Notes under the pieces: generated by a model
What the model was told of the DNA's origin: nothing
What the model saw: only the letters and a program-made list of their open reading frames with translations
The model's database searches: none
From: a virus
Virus record (IMG/VR): IMGVR_UViG_3300021356_000074
Span: 1 to 34,161 of that record
Reading direction: 5' to 3' (one strand)
DNA length: 34,161 bases
Shown here: piece by piece, positions 24,780-30,748 of the stretch
Layout of the letters: each line of letters begins with the position of its first letter
How positions within the stretch are numbered: position 1 is the first letter of the stretch
Position numbers and translations under genes: made by a program

Positions 24780-25330
24780 ATATTATACCAATGTGGTTTA
24801 TTACTATATTTCCATTTAGCAAATCTAGATTTATCTTTTATATAATAATTTCTATAAGAAAGAACAGCATTGTTTAAAACTTTATAATCTTCGTGCATGC
24901 ATATAGCAAAGTCTTCTAATTTATCATTTTTTATATTAATAGGATTATTATTTTTAAACCAGTTAAGATATTGTGCTGTTTTATGTATTTTACCATATCT
25001 TTTAGAATATTCTTTACAGAGATAAAACAGAAGCTTGTAATGCCAATCATAGTTTTGTTTTGTTGAAGAAACCCAAATAGTGCATGGGTGATGAACATGA
25101 GTCATAGAATAAGGTGGGTGCAAAGAAGAATCAGTATTTTCTAAAAGCCACTGCTTTGCATCTCTTACTCTTTTAAAATCTTTTAAATCTTTTCCATTAG
25201 CTGCTAGTAAGTGTAGCCAATGAGCTGTTGATTTCATTTGAGCAGATTCTAATATCATTTTTACTACATGTTTATCACAATGATATTCAGCTGCTAGTTT
25301 AGGGTCTTCGTCGAGTATAAAAATATTCAT
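24776..25330 (-). CDS. Conserved phage protein of unknown function, CDKHVVKM type
   Basis: 184 aa; ATG at 25330 with AGG six bases upstream, one base after the preceding gene. The start M-N-I-F-I-L-D-E-D-P and the segment H17-C-D-K-H-V-V-K-M are typical of a family I have seen in many large phage genomes but whose function I do not know. Further conserved-looking blocks are H-P-C-T-I-W-V near residues 81-87 and Y-C/L-x-x-E-Y-x-x-R-Y-G-K-x-H-K-T near 108-117. The several His, Cys and Asp residues would suit a metal-dependent or nucleic-acid-processing enzyme, but that is a guess. It lies between the DNA glycosylase/small-gene group and the epimerase. Confidence 0.7.
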   Translation of the reverse strand: MNIFILDEDPKLAAEYHCDKHVVKMILESAQMKSTAHWLHLLAANGKDLKDFKRVRDAKQWLLENTDSSLHPPYSMTHVHHPCTIWVSSTKQNYDWHYKLLFYLCKEYSKRYGKIHKTAQYLNWFKNNNPINIKNDKLEDFAICMHEDYKVLNNAVLSYRNYYIKDKSRFAKWKYSNKPHWYNI

Positions 25331-25331
25331 A

Positions 25332-25532
25332 TTAACCTATTATTGTATAATCTAAAATATTAAAAGGCACAATATCTTTTTCATTATTGCTATTAACAAG
25401 ATAAATCATATAGGCAAAATTATTATCTTTTTCTATTTTATAAACCAAACCTATTTTAAATCCTTCATTTGAATAAAGAAAATTATATTTAATAATATTT
25501 CCTATTTTAATATCTAAATTAAAGTTAGTCAT
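25332..25532 (-). CDS. Small beta-rich (SH3-like?) protein
   Basis: 66 aa. The ATG at 25532 overlaps the stop of the next gene upstream by 8 nt. After an 8-residue lead it has K-I-G-N-I-I-K-Y, then G-L-V-Y-K-I-E, Y-M-I-Y-L-V, and a D-I-V-P-F-N-I-L-D turn-strand ending. That order closely parallels the neighbouring protein at 25525 (K-K-N-D-I-I-I-Y ... G-L-I-I ... F-L-I-L), so the two look like paralogues. A small SH3-like barrel is inferred; partner and role unknown. Confidence 0.6.
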   Translation of the reverse strand: MTNFNLDIKIGNIIKYNFLYSNEGFKIGLVYKIEKDNNFAYMIYLVNSNNEKDIVPFNILDYTIIG

Positions 25533-25740
25533 CTGTGTTTATTTTTCTATATGTTATCATATCTTGATTAATACGCGCAAGTTTATTGTTAGTTAAAATT
25601 AAAAATTCTTTTCTGCCTATCCAAAAATTAAAAAAAACGTGTATTATTAATCCAACTTTTTCATTCATCATATGTAAGCCATATAAATGTTGATATATTA
25701 TAATATCATTTTTTTTTATTTTACACTCTTCAGATTCCAA
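25525..25740 (-). CDS. Small beta-rich (SH3-like?) protein, TTG start
   Basis: 71 aa from TTG at 25740, overlapping the DNA glycosylase stop by 11 nt. The first strand K-K-N-D-I-I-I-Y and L-Y-G are shared with the neighbour at 25332, which supports the upstream start over the Met pair at 25671/25668. Yet a GTGTAAA-N17-TATAAT motif (25726-25697) lies inside the reading frame 25 nt before those Mets, so a shorter product is possible. Strands G-L-I-I-H-V-F-F and E-F-L-I-L follow. No function can be given. Confidence 0.5.
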   Translation of the reverse strand: MESEECKIKKNDIIIYQHLYGLHMMNEKVGLIIHVFFNFWIGRKEFLILTNNKLARINQDMITYRKINTDD

Positions 25741-26524
25741 TTGTTTGACGCTCTTTAACCCAATGTGTTGTTCTCTTATCTAAAGTTTCTTCTTTTATTA
25801 CATTATGACCATTGTAATCTTTGTCTCTTCCGTAAACAACAAATCCTTGAACTGCATTTCCTTGATTTCCATCAAAAGTATAATAGCTTTGAATTGAAGC
25901 ACCTTGCTCATCATATGACTTGTTTATAACAAACCTTATAGCTTTATCTAAAATATCCAGATTTTCGTCTGTTAAGTCTTTTATCATTGCATGTGGATTT
26001 ATACGTGAATACCATAAAGATTCTGCCTTGATATAATTTCCAACTCCAGAAATTATCTTTTGATTCATTAAAACTTCACAAATATTTTTATTATTCTTTT
26101 TTCTCATAAGAGAAACAAAGTTGTCGGGTGGATTAGAAAGCATGTCTGGACCAATAGACTTTAGTTTCTTTTCTAAATCAGATTGAGTCTTAATTTGAAA
26201 AGTGCCAAAATTTCTAATATCATTAAAATAAAGTGTATCATTTTCGTAAAAGTTAAACTCTATTCTTGAATGATCTGTTTTTATTTTAGACCAATTACCT
26301 GTCATTCCTAAAGTATTAAAAATAACTACATCATCTAAATTAATCCAAATAAATTTGCCTTTACAATTAAAGCTTTCAATTTCTTTACCATTCAATATTT
26401 CTATATTTTGTATTGGCTTTTTGGTATATCTTCCACTCAATACGTTGACAGACTTAATCATATAGTGTCTAAAGTTGTGATTTAAGTTATCAACAAATTG
26501 TTTTACTTCAGGTCCTTCTGGCAA
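25730..26524 (-). CDS. Fpg/Nei-family DNA glycosylase, zinc-free finger
   Basis: 264 aa. It should remove oxidised bases from DNA and cut the abasic site. Mature Pro2-Glu3 (P-E-G-P-E) is the catalytic pair, which fixes the start as the TTG at 26524 (AGGAG seven bases upstream). Lys57 in C-K-G-K-F sits at the conserved lysine. The helix-two-turn-helix reads I158-S-G-V-G-N-Y-I-K-A-E-S (158-169). At the C-terminus the beta-hairpin finger is kept in outline (V-Y-G-R...R251-T-T-H-W-V-x-E-R-Q) but all four zinc-binding Cys are missing, as in the 'zincless finger' of NEIL1 and mimivirus Nei-type enzymes. Arg251 matches the DNA-binding Arg. It starts 10 nt after the small gene before it. Confidence 0.9.
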   Translation of the reverse strand: MPEGPEVKQFVDNLNHNFRHYMIKSVNVLSGRYTKKPIQNIEILNGKEIESFNCKGKFIWINLDDVVIFNTLGMTGNWSKIKTDHSRIEFNFYENDTLYFNDIRNFGTFQIKTQSDLEKKLKSIGPDMLSNPPDNFVSLMRKKNNKNICEVLMNQKIISGVGNYIKAESLWYSRINPHAMIKDLTDENLDILDKAIRFVINKSYDEQGASIQSYYTFDGNQGNAVQGFVVYGRDKDYNGHNVIKEETLDKRTTHWVKERQTIGI

Positions 26525-26534
26525 TGGTATTCTC

Positions 26535-26744
26535 CTAAGGTTTTAAAGTTCTATTAACTTCTGGGACATCATTCTCTGTATTTGCTGTTGACTTTTCTTC
26601 AACATCATTTTTAGGAAGTGTTTTATCGTGAACAGAATCAGCAAGATCTTGTCTTCCAGCCCATTGTAATATTTGCATTAAAGGATGTGCAATTATATTA
26701 TGAAAAGCATAATTCTTAATAAATTTTTCATATTTTAAATTCAC
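26535..26744 (-). CDS. Conserved small phage protein, HNIIAHP type
   Basis: 69 aa from GTG at 26744, three bases after the preceding stop; an AAAGG lies 11 nt upstream, a little far. The segment F14-H-N-I-I-A-H-P-L-M-Q-I-L...D-S-V-H-D-K-T-L-P (about 14-44) is a pattern seen in many phage genomes with no known function to me. It has two or three His and an amphipathic helix; the C-terminal third is disordered (Asn, Glu, Thr, Pro). It precedes the DNA glycosylase by 10 nt and is likely co-translated. Confidence 0.65.
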   Translation of the reverse strand: MNLKYEKFIKNYAFHNIIAHPLMQILQWAGRQDLADSVHDKTLPKNDVEEKSTANTENDVPEVNRTLKP

Positions 26745-26747
26745 AGT

Positions 26748-27023
26748 CTAATAAACCTTTCTTATAAGAGAATCAATAAAATATATTTTATTTCCTTCTT
26801 CATCTAATCCTTGATAGACACCCATTGGGAATTTATCTGTTTTAAAGAACAAAGGAATAACATTTACAGGAATTTCTCTATCAGCATCCCATATTTCTAG
26901 TAAATATGATTTTGTAAAAATAAATCTACGCTGAACGTTTTTTCCTATTAGATCTTGATATTTTGCATTTTTATAATGTTTCGTATCTTTAAATGACCAG
27001 AATTTTCCAGTTTCTTTATTCAA
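26748..27023 (-). CDS. Unknown protein, start uncertain
   Basis: 91 aa if it begins at the TTG at 27023, which overlaps the stop of the deoxyribosyltransferase-like gene by 8 nt. An ATG at 27122 in the same frame would give 124 aa, but it would overlap that gene by 107 nt and its extra residues look like a shadow of it. The chosen form has aromatic and basic residues early (K-F-W-S-F-K), Q-R-R-F, a strand Y-L-L-E-I-W and a glycine-rich turn G-V-Y-Q-G-L-D-E-E-G-N-K-I-Y. Beta-rich, no family recognised. Confidence 0.5.
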   Translation of the reverse strand: MNKETGKFWSFKDTKHYKNAKYQDLIGKNVQRRFIFTKSYLLEIWDADREIPVNVIPLFFKTDKFPMGVYQGLDEEGNKIYFIDSLIRKVY

Positions 27024-27465
27024 TTGCGTCTGAATATGGTTCGATTGGTAGTTCGCCTGTTTCGATTGTTCTATCAAGATAATTCTCCAATTCTTCGAAT
27101 GAAGTGCAAACCTTAATTCCACTTCTTGCTAACATTAAATTAAACTTAGCACCTTCTGGTAAACCTGCACAAAAATAAACAATAGGTCGCTTATGTGCAA
27201 AAGCATAACCTGCTTCCCAAATTGTACCAATATCTTTGTCACGAGTATTAACTAACAAGAAGTCTGATGTTTCGATATGATGTAAATTACCACTAAACGT
27301 TTCATCTTGCACTTCTTTTGGAGCATTTGGTGGACAAATAAATATTCTACGTGGTGAAGCTAATTCAAAATGATCTGCACGATCATCAAAAATCTTTTCT
27401 AGTTGTGTAAGTTCTGCATCTTGTGTAGGGTTAAACCATCCGCTAGCTAAATAAATCTTTTTCAT
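27016..27465 (-). CDS. Nucleoside 2-deoxyribosyltransferase-like protein
   Basis: 149 aa, the normal length of the family. These enzymes exchange bases between deoxynucleosides or hydrolyse the glycosidic bond. Visible features: strand start K-K-I-Y-L-A-S-G-W-F (3-11), H-H-I-E-T-S-D68 and F-L-L-V-N-T, and the catalytic region D79-I-G-T-I-W-E84-A-G-Y-A, where Glu84 matches the nucleophile position (G-T-x-x-E-x-G-Y-A). The upstream ATG at 27465 has AAGGA. Phages may use such a protein to recycle nucleosides, or the fold may act as a hydrolase on 5-prime monophosphates (Rcl/BlsM type). Downstream of ThyX1, with which it fits a thymidylate-supply role. Two 13-bp repeats lie just before it. Confidence 0.82.
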   Translation of the reverse strand: MKKIYLASGWFNPTQDAELTQLEKIFDDRADHFELASPRRIFICPPNAPKEVQDETFSGNLHHIETSDFLLVNTRDKDIGTIWEAGYAFAHKRPIVYFCAGLPEGAKFNLMLARSGIKVCTSFEELENYLDRTIETGELPIEPYSDAIE

Positions 27466-27477
27466 TAAAATGTTCCT

Positions 27478-27510
27478 TTTGTAAATGTTTTACTAAGTTT
27501 GTAAATGTTT
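27478..27510. repeat. Two 13-bp direct repeats, 20-bp period
   Basis: TTTGTAAATGTTT occurs at 27478-27490 and 27498-27510, exactly 20 bp apart, i.e. two helical turns. They lie just upstream of the deoxyribosyltransferase-like start (minus strand). The spacing is what a dimeric DNA-binding protein would use, so an operator is possible. AT-rich sequence makes chance repeats more common, so this is tentative. Confidence 0.45.
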
Positions 27511-27523
27511 TTCAATAAATCTG

Positions 27524-27538
27524 ACTGTGTATAACAGT
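27524..27538. promoter_or_regulatory. Short palindrome downstream of ThyX1
   Basis: ACTGT-GTATA-ACAGT, with perfect 5-bp arms, lies just past the stop of the ThyX1 gene and before the direct repeats. It could be an operator half-site pair or a weak RNA hairpin; there is no following T-run to call it a terminator. Confidence 0.35.
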
Positions 27539-27544
27539 TTTATA

Positions 27545-28516
27545 CTAAAACTCTTCATTTAAAGATTGACGAATTGCATTTACTGCTGCAACGTCGCTAT
27601 TCCACATACGGGTAAAGATCTTCTCTTCACCTGACTTGTTTCCATTTAGTTCTTCACGACGACATGAATAAATCGAATCTTTTTCGTTAAATTCGAATAA
27701 ATCATTCTTTGGTTCTGGATGATAAAGATTAGTACCACGTGACGTATAACTACCATCAGGCAATTGAACACGGAAAGTACGAACATAATGCATATCAGGC
27801 TTGTTAAAGTCTAAACATGTTGAAACCTCAGGAATAGCTTCACAGACAATCTTCGCAATACGTGTTGCAATAATATTATCAACTTCAGGCTGAATTTGTA
27901 CATCTTGTCGTTGTCTAATAAAACCAATGAGATCTTTAAGATTAAATCGTGCTACGTAGAAAGTTTCTAGAGCCTTAGGAAGGATTACACGTGCATCCAT
28001 AAGTGATACAACACGTGAATCAACCATGTCAGAATAAAGTTGTTTTGCTGCTGCAGAAACTTCTATAAATCGTTGATGAAAATCTGAATTCTCAACAGAC
28101 TCTGGGACAAGAATATTATCATTTCGAAGATCTCTATCTCCTGTGCATTGTGCTGCAAAAGATCCTGCACGATGTCGAATAAGATGCGTTACTGTTTGTG
28201 TATCAATACCACTAATCTTAAAAGTAAAGCCTAAACATTCCATAGGTGTTGGAAGTGCTCTAAAATTAAGAACATCTTGTAAGTTAATTGAAGCCTCTTC
28301 AGGTGTAGCGTTTTCAAATGCTGTTTCGGAAGGAGTATCAGCCCATGTTGCTTTTGTCATGTGCCAAGCAATTTTTTGTGCTTGTTCTCTTGTTGCACCA
28401 TCAATTAATTCAATATTTAATGATTCAAGGTTGTTAATGTAATTAGTTACAGGAACTTGATCAAATTTAAGTTCCATAGGAAGTTGTACTTGTTCTAAAT
28501 TATTATTAATTGGCAA
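27545..28516 (-). CDS. Divergent ThyX-family protein (ThyX1)
   Basis: 323 aa, longer than typical ThyX (about 220-250). TTG start at 28516 with AGGAG seven bases upstream; the next Met is residue 14. ThyX enzymes methylate dUMP using FAD and methylene-tetrahydrofolate. The signature is present but altered: R114-H-R116-A-G-S119-F-A-A-Q-C124-T-G-D-R. Position 124 is Cys where the second protein at 30749 has Ser93 (R-H-R-T-W-S-Y-N-E-I-S-R-R). A later N-L-K-D-L-I-G-F-I and Q-P-E-V block matches the C-terminal flavin/dUMP region. An alternative substrate or a modified pyrimidine product is possible. Preceded by GTGTAAA-N16-TATAAT. Confidence 0.75.
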   Translation of the reverse strand: MPINNNLEQVQLPMELKFDQVPVTNYINNLESLNIELIDGATREQAQKIAWHMTKATWADTPSETAFENATPEEASINLQDVLNFRALPTPMECLGFTFKISGIDTQTVTHLIRHRAGSFAAQCTGDRDLRNDNILVPESVENSDFHQRFIEVSAAAKQLYSDMVDSRVVSLMDARVILPKALETFYVARFNLKDLIGFIRQRQDVQIQPEVDNIIATRIAKIVCEAIPEVSTCLDFNKPDMHYVRTFRVQLPDGSYTSRGTNLYHPEPKNDLFEFNEKDSIYSCRREELNGNKSGEEKIFTRMWNSDVAAVNAIRQSLNEEF

Positions 28517-28550
28517 ATTTATTCTCCTAATTTTTATTGATTATATGCCT

Positions 28551-28579
28551 ATTATAATTTTTTATTTTTAATTTTACAC
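28551..28579 (-). promoter_or_regulatory. Promoter-like motif before ThyX1
   Basis: GTGTAAA (28579-28573), 16-nt spacer, perfect TATAAT (28556-28551) on the minus strand, 34 nt before the TTG start. The upstream gene ends at 28583, so the motif lies in a true intergenic gap. Confidence 0.65.
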
Positions 28580-28582
28580 TTA

Positions 28583-29074
28583 TTATATTGATTTTTTGGC
28601 CAATATCTTAAGCGCTTCTAAATGTTTTTCATCTTTAAAATTATCTTTAAAAACGTTGATTATTATATTAACATCAATAGGTTCAATTAACAAATCAGTT
28701 TCAACAACAAGTTCAAATAATGCTAACAATATAGATGCCATTCCAATTTGTGAAGAGCTTGCTGTACTGCTAAAAAGATCTCTTTTATTAATATCATTTC
28801 TAAAGCTTTCAACGTCTTGTTGAACTGATGACCATGTTTTTGGCGTTCTTGACATGTCTCTTAAAATATTTGCAGCTTCTTCACTATAAAATGATTTCGG
28901 TTTTGGTTTTTCAAGTTTTCTTAAAGCTTCTTCTTTTGATTTTTCTAAGTCATCTTCTATATTTTCGCTATTAAAATAAAATTTGTCAACGCTATCGTTA
29001 TTTAATAAATCTTGACTTGCTTGCTCTAAAATAGAGTTTAAGAATATTTTTGTAATTTGTCTTTCATTCTTCAT
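28583..29074 (-). CDS. Unknown helical protein
   Basis: 163 aa; ATG at 29074 with AAGGA eight bases upstream, overlapping the previous gene by 11 nt. Largely helical and charged. The N-terminal helix ends S-I-L-E-Q-A (residues 14-19), so it may carry an (I/L)-x-E-type tag. The middle is a coiled-coil-like K/E region with a K-P-K-P-K turn, and residues about 108-124 are hydrophobic (I-G-M-A-S-I-L-L-A-L-F). No family recognised. It precedes ThyX1, separated by a promoter-like motif. Confidence 0.6.
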   Translation of the reverse strand: MKNERQITKIFLNSILEQASQDLLNNDSVDKFYFNSENIEDDLEKSKEEALRKLEKPKPKSFYSEEAANILRDMSRTPKTWSSVQQDVESFRNDINKRDLFSSTASSSQIGMASILLALFELVVETDLLIEPIDVNIIINVFKDNFKDEKHLEALKILAKKSI

Positions 29075-29732
29075 TTTCTTTTCCTTGTAAAATATTGTGT
29101 AAGCGCTTTGTATAGTAAAAAGAATTGTTGTCTAACATATTTTTTTTCATTAAACAACTTGTTGCTTCGTTAAAAGAAATGTTTTTTAATTTAGAATATG
29201 CATAAATAAATTCATAGTAGCTATCAATTTCAACAGTTATACTTTTACTTTCAAACAAACTGTTATAGATAAATATTTTATTAATAGCATATTGAGATTC
29301 AAAAACTAAAGATGTAATAACATACTCTTTTAATTTTGACAAATCAGAAAGTCCGTTGATTGATGCTTCTAAATTCATTTCTACAATACCTTCATCTTCG
29401 TTACTTCTACAATAATAATATGAACAATATTTAGAATTAACATTAAATTCGTCTGAAAGCTTTAGTAAGATATTAATTTCAATAGAAAAGTCTTTACATA
29501 AATTTAGCAAGTGATTATTTTTTAGTACAATTTTTTTGCTACAGTAAGTGACGTAATTTGAAGTAATTGTAATATACAATATTCCGGGATCAAAGATGAT
29601 TGTAATATTTGAGTTTTCAAGGATGCCAATGTAAAAAAAAAGTGTTGTCTCTATTGAGTCCCATATATGGTTAATATGATTAAATGATCTAAAATTTTTT
29701 GTTGTATATAAACTTAGATCATTATGATACAT
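29064..29732 (-). CDS. Unknown protein
   Basis: 222 aa; ATG at 29732 with AGGA ten bases upstream. It is Asn/Ile/Ser/Tyr-rich with alternating beta strands in the first half (T-I-I-F-D-P-G-I-L-Y-I-T-I-T) and helices at the end. Three Cys lie close together (C117, C122 region). No motif points to a function, and no transmembrane segment stands out. The last bases overlap the next gene's start, so it is likely part of the same transcript as the dUTPase-like gene. Confidence 0.6.
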   Translation of the reverse strand: MYHNDLSLYTTKNFRSFNHINHIWDSIETTLFFYIGILENSNITIIFDPGILYITITSNYVTYCSKKIVLKNNHLLNLCKDFSIEINILLKLSDEFNVNSKYCSYYYCRSNEDEGIVEMNLEASINGLSDLSKLKEYVITSLVFESQYAINKIFIYNSLFESKSITVEIDSYYEFIYAYSKLKNISFNEATSCLMKKNMLDNNSFYYTKRLHNILQGKENEE

Positions 29733-29736
29733 GATT

Positions 29737-30111
29737 TTAATATCCTTTAATTAGTCTATTTCTAATTATCTTGTCCTTTCTATTAAAAGCATCGTAAAAT
29801 TCATTGACATCTACACCAATTAAAATCATTAAGCTAAAAAAATAGTTAAATGCGTCTACTATTTCTTCTAAAAATTCTTCGCGATCAATTTCAGGAATTT
29901 CTGTTTCTCTATGAGACTTCCAGTTTTTAAGATGTTGTAAAGCTTCAAACATTTCTTCAACACCTTTAAGAGCAGTTTCTCTGCAAACAACTTGAGATTT
30001 TTTGTTTGATAAATCAACAGGATATTCCGGGTATGATTCTGGAAATTTTTTAGAAATAAGCTGCATAAAGCTTTCTCTTTTTTCAAAAACTTCTTCAAGT
30101 TTATCAATCAT
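29737..30111 (-). CDS. All-alpha dUTPase/MazG-like nucleotide pyrophosphatase
   Basis: 124 aa. The Mg-binding pattern is visible as E52-E53-x-x-E56 (G-V-E-E-M-F-E) and E83-x-x-D86 (E-E-I-V-D-A-F), followed by a long hydrophobic helix F-F-S-L-M-I-L-I-G and F-x-R-K-D-K-I-I-R-N-R. This is the core of the all-alpha NTP pyrophosphatases; the D-A-F-N-Y-F helix and final K-x-x-x-N-R segment look nearer to dimeric dUTPases than to MazG proper, but the family is not certain. Hydrolysis of dUTP to dUMP would prevent uracil incorporation and feed ThyX, fitting the neighbours. ATG at 30111 has only a weak ribosome site. Confidence 0.75.
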   Translation of the reverse strand: MIDKLEEVFEKRESFMQLISKKFPESYPEYPVDLSNKKSQVVCRETALKGVEEMFEALQHLKNWKSHRETEIPEIDREEFLEEIVDAFNYFFSLMILIGVDVNEFYDAFNRKDKIIRNRLIKGY

Positions 30112-30113
30112 GT

Positions 30114-30320
30114 TTATTCTTGATCCTTTGCTTTTTCAAGCATTTCGTTAATAGACTTATTATGATTATTAGAATATTCATCATCTAAAACCAAAAAATC
30201 ATCTTCACCTTCTTTTAAATCAATCATTCGAAGATGATCAATAATATCTGTTCCTGTCAATAAAGCAACTTGCAAAATTTTAGCGATATGAGCAATTGTT
30301 GTGTCATGTAGTTTTTTCAT
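30114..30320 (-). CDS. Small conserved phage protein of unknown function
   Basis: 68 aa; ATG at 30320 with AAAGGA eight bases upstream, and the stop is two bases before the dUTPase-like gene. The first part is basic-helical (H-D-T-T-I-A-H-I-A-K-I-L-Q) and the second is acidic (E-G-E-D-D-F). I recall similar small proteins beginning K-K-L/I-H-D-T-T-I-A-H-I-A-K in other large phages, without a known role. Small DNA-binding or regulatory roles are possible, but nothing in the sequence proves it. Confidence 0.65.
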   Translation of the reverse strand: MKKLHDTTIAHIAKILQVALLTGTDIIDHLRMIDLKEGEDDFLVLDDEYSNNHNKSINEMLEKAKDQE

Positions 30321-30329
30321 TTTTTTCCT

Positions 30330-30698
30330 TTATATAATAAGTGGTCTTTTTTGAAGTCTTAGATTAATACTTTGAGTATCATGTTCAATTACCTTGATCA
30401 TTGATACACCATTGACTTTTTTAAGAGAAGTTACAGCTTCAAGAAAAGTATCAGAAGCATCTATAAATGCCGGAATATAAGACACATTTAGTTCAATGAT
30501 TCTTTCTCCTTCAGAAGAAACTATATCTGAAACTGGTCTTGTTTGTCTAACTGTAACAATACCTGCTAATGCTCTCATATCTGTCATAATATCTAATACT
30601 GTTGGATCGTCTCTGTCTTCTATTTTAATTCTACATCTTACTAAAGTATTAAGTAAGTCAGAATGTGCTTCTAATAATCTATTTAATTTTTTATTCAT
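30330..30698 (-). CDS. Unknown protein, conserved-looking
   Basis: 122 aa from the ATG at 30698. A GTG four codons earlier is in frame, but the ATG has GAGG six bases upstream and is preferred. The protein has an N-terminal helix (L-N-R-L-L-E-A-H), a T-L-V-R-C-R-I-K strand, M-R-A-L-A-G-I-V-T-V-R-Q and repeated strand/helix units. The layout resembles small alpha-beta domains that dimerise. No function is known to me. The ribosome site lies inside the right arm of a predicted hairpin. Confidence 0.65.
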   Translation of the reverse strand: MNKKLNRLLEAHSDLLNTLVRCRIKIEDRDDPTVLDIMTDMRALAGIVTVRQTRPVSDIVSSEGERIIELNVSYIPAFIDASDTFLEAVTSLKKVNGVSMIKVIEHDTQSINLRLQKRPLII

Positions 30699-30705
30699 GT
30701 TTAAC

Positions 30706-30735
30706 CTCACATTTTATAAAATAATTATATGTGAG
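30706..30735 (-). promoter_or_regulatory. Hairpin overlapping the ribosome site
   Basis: On the plus strand CTCACAT (30706-30712) and ATGTGAG (30729-30735) are perfect 7-bp inverted repeats with a 16-nt loop. In the minus-strand message one arm contains the GAGG that serves the ATG at 30698, so the folded RNA would hide the ribosome site. The loop also contains a TATAAT-like TATAATTA. It may be a translational switch or a protein-binding operator; both are untested. Confidence 0.5.
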
Positions 30736-30748
30736 ATTATCTTGTTAT

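Noticed and set aside
27024-27122. ATG at 27122 as start of the gene at 26748
   Set aside because: It would overlap the deoxyribosyltransferase-like gene by 107 nt, and the extra residues look like a frame-shadow of it.
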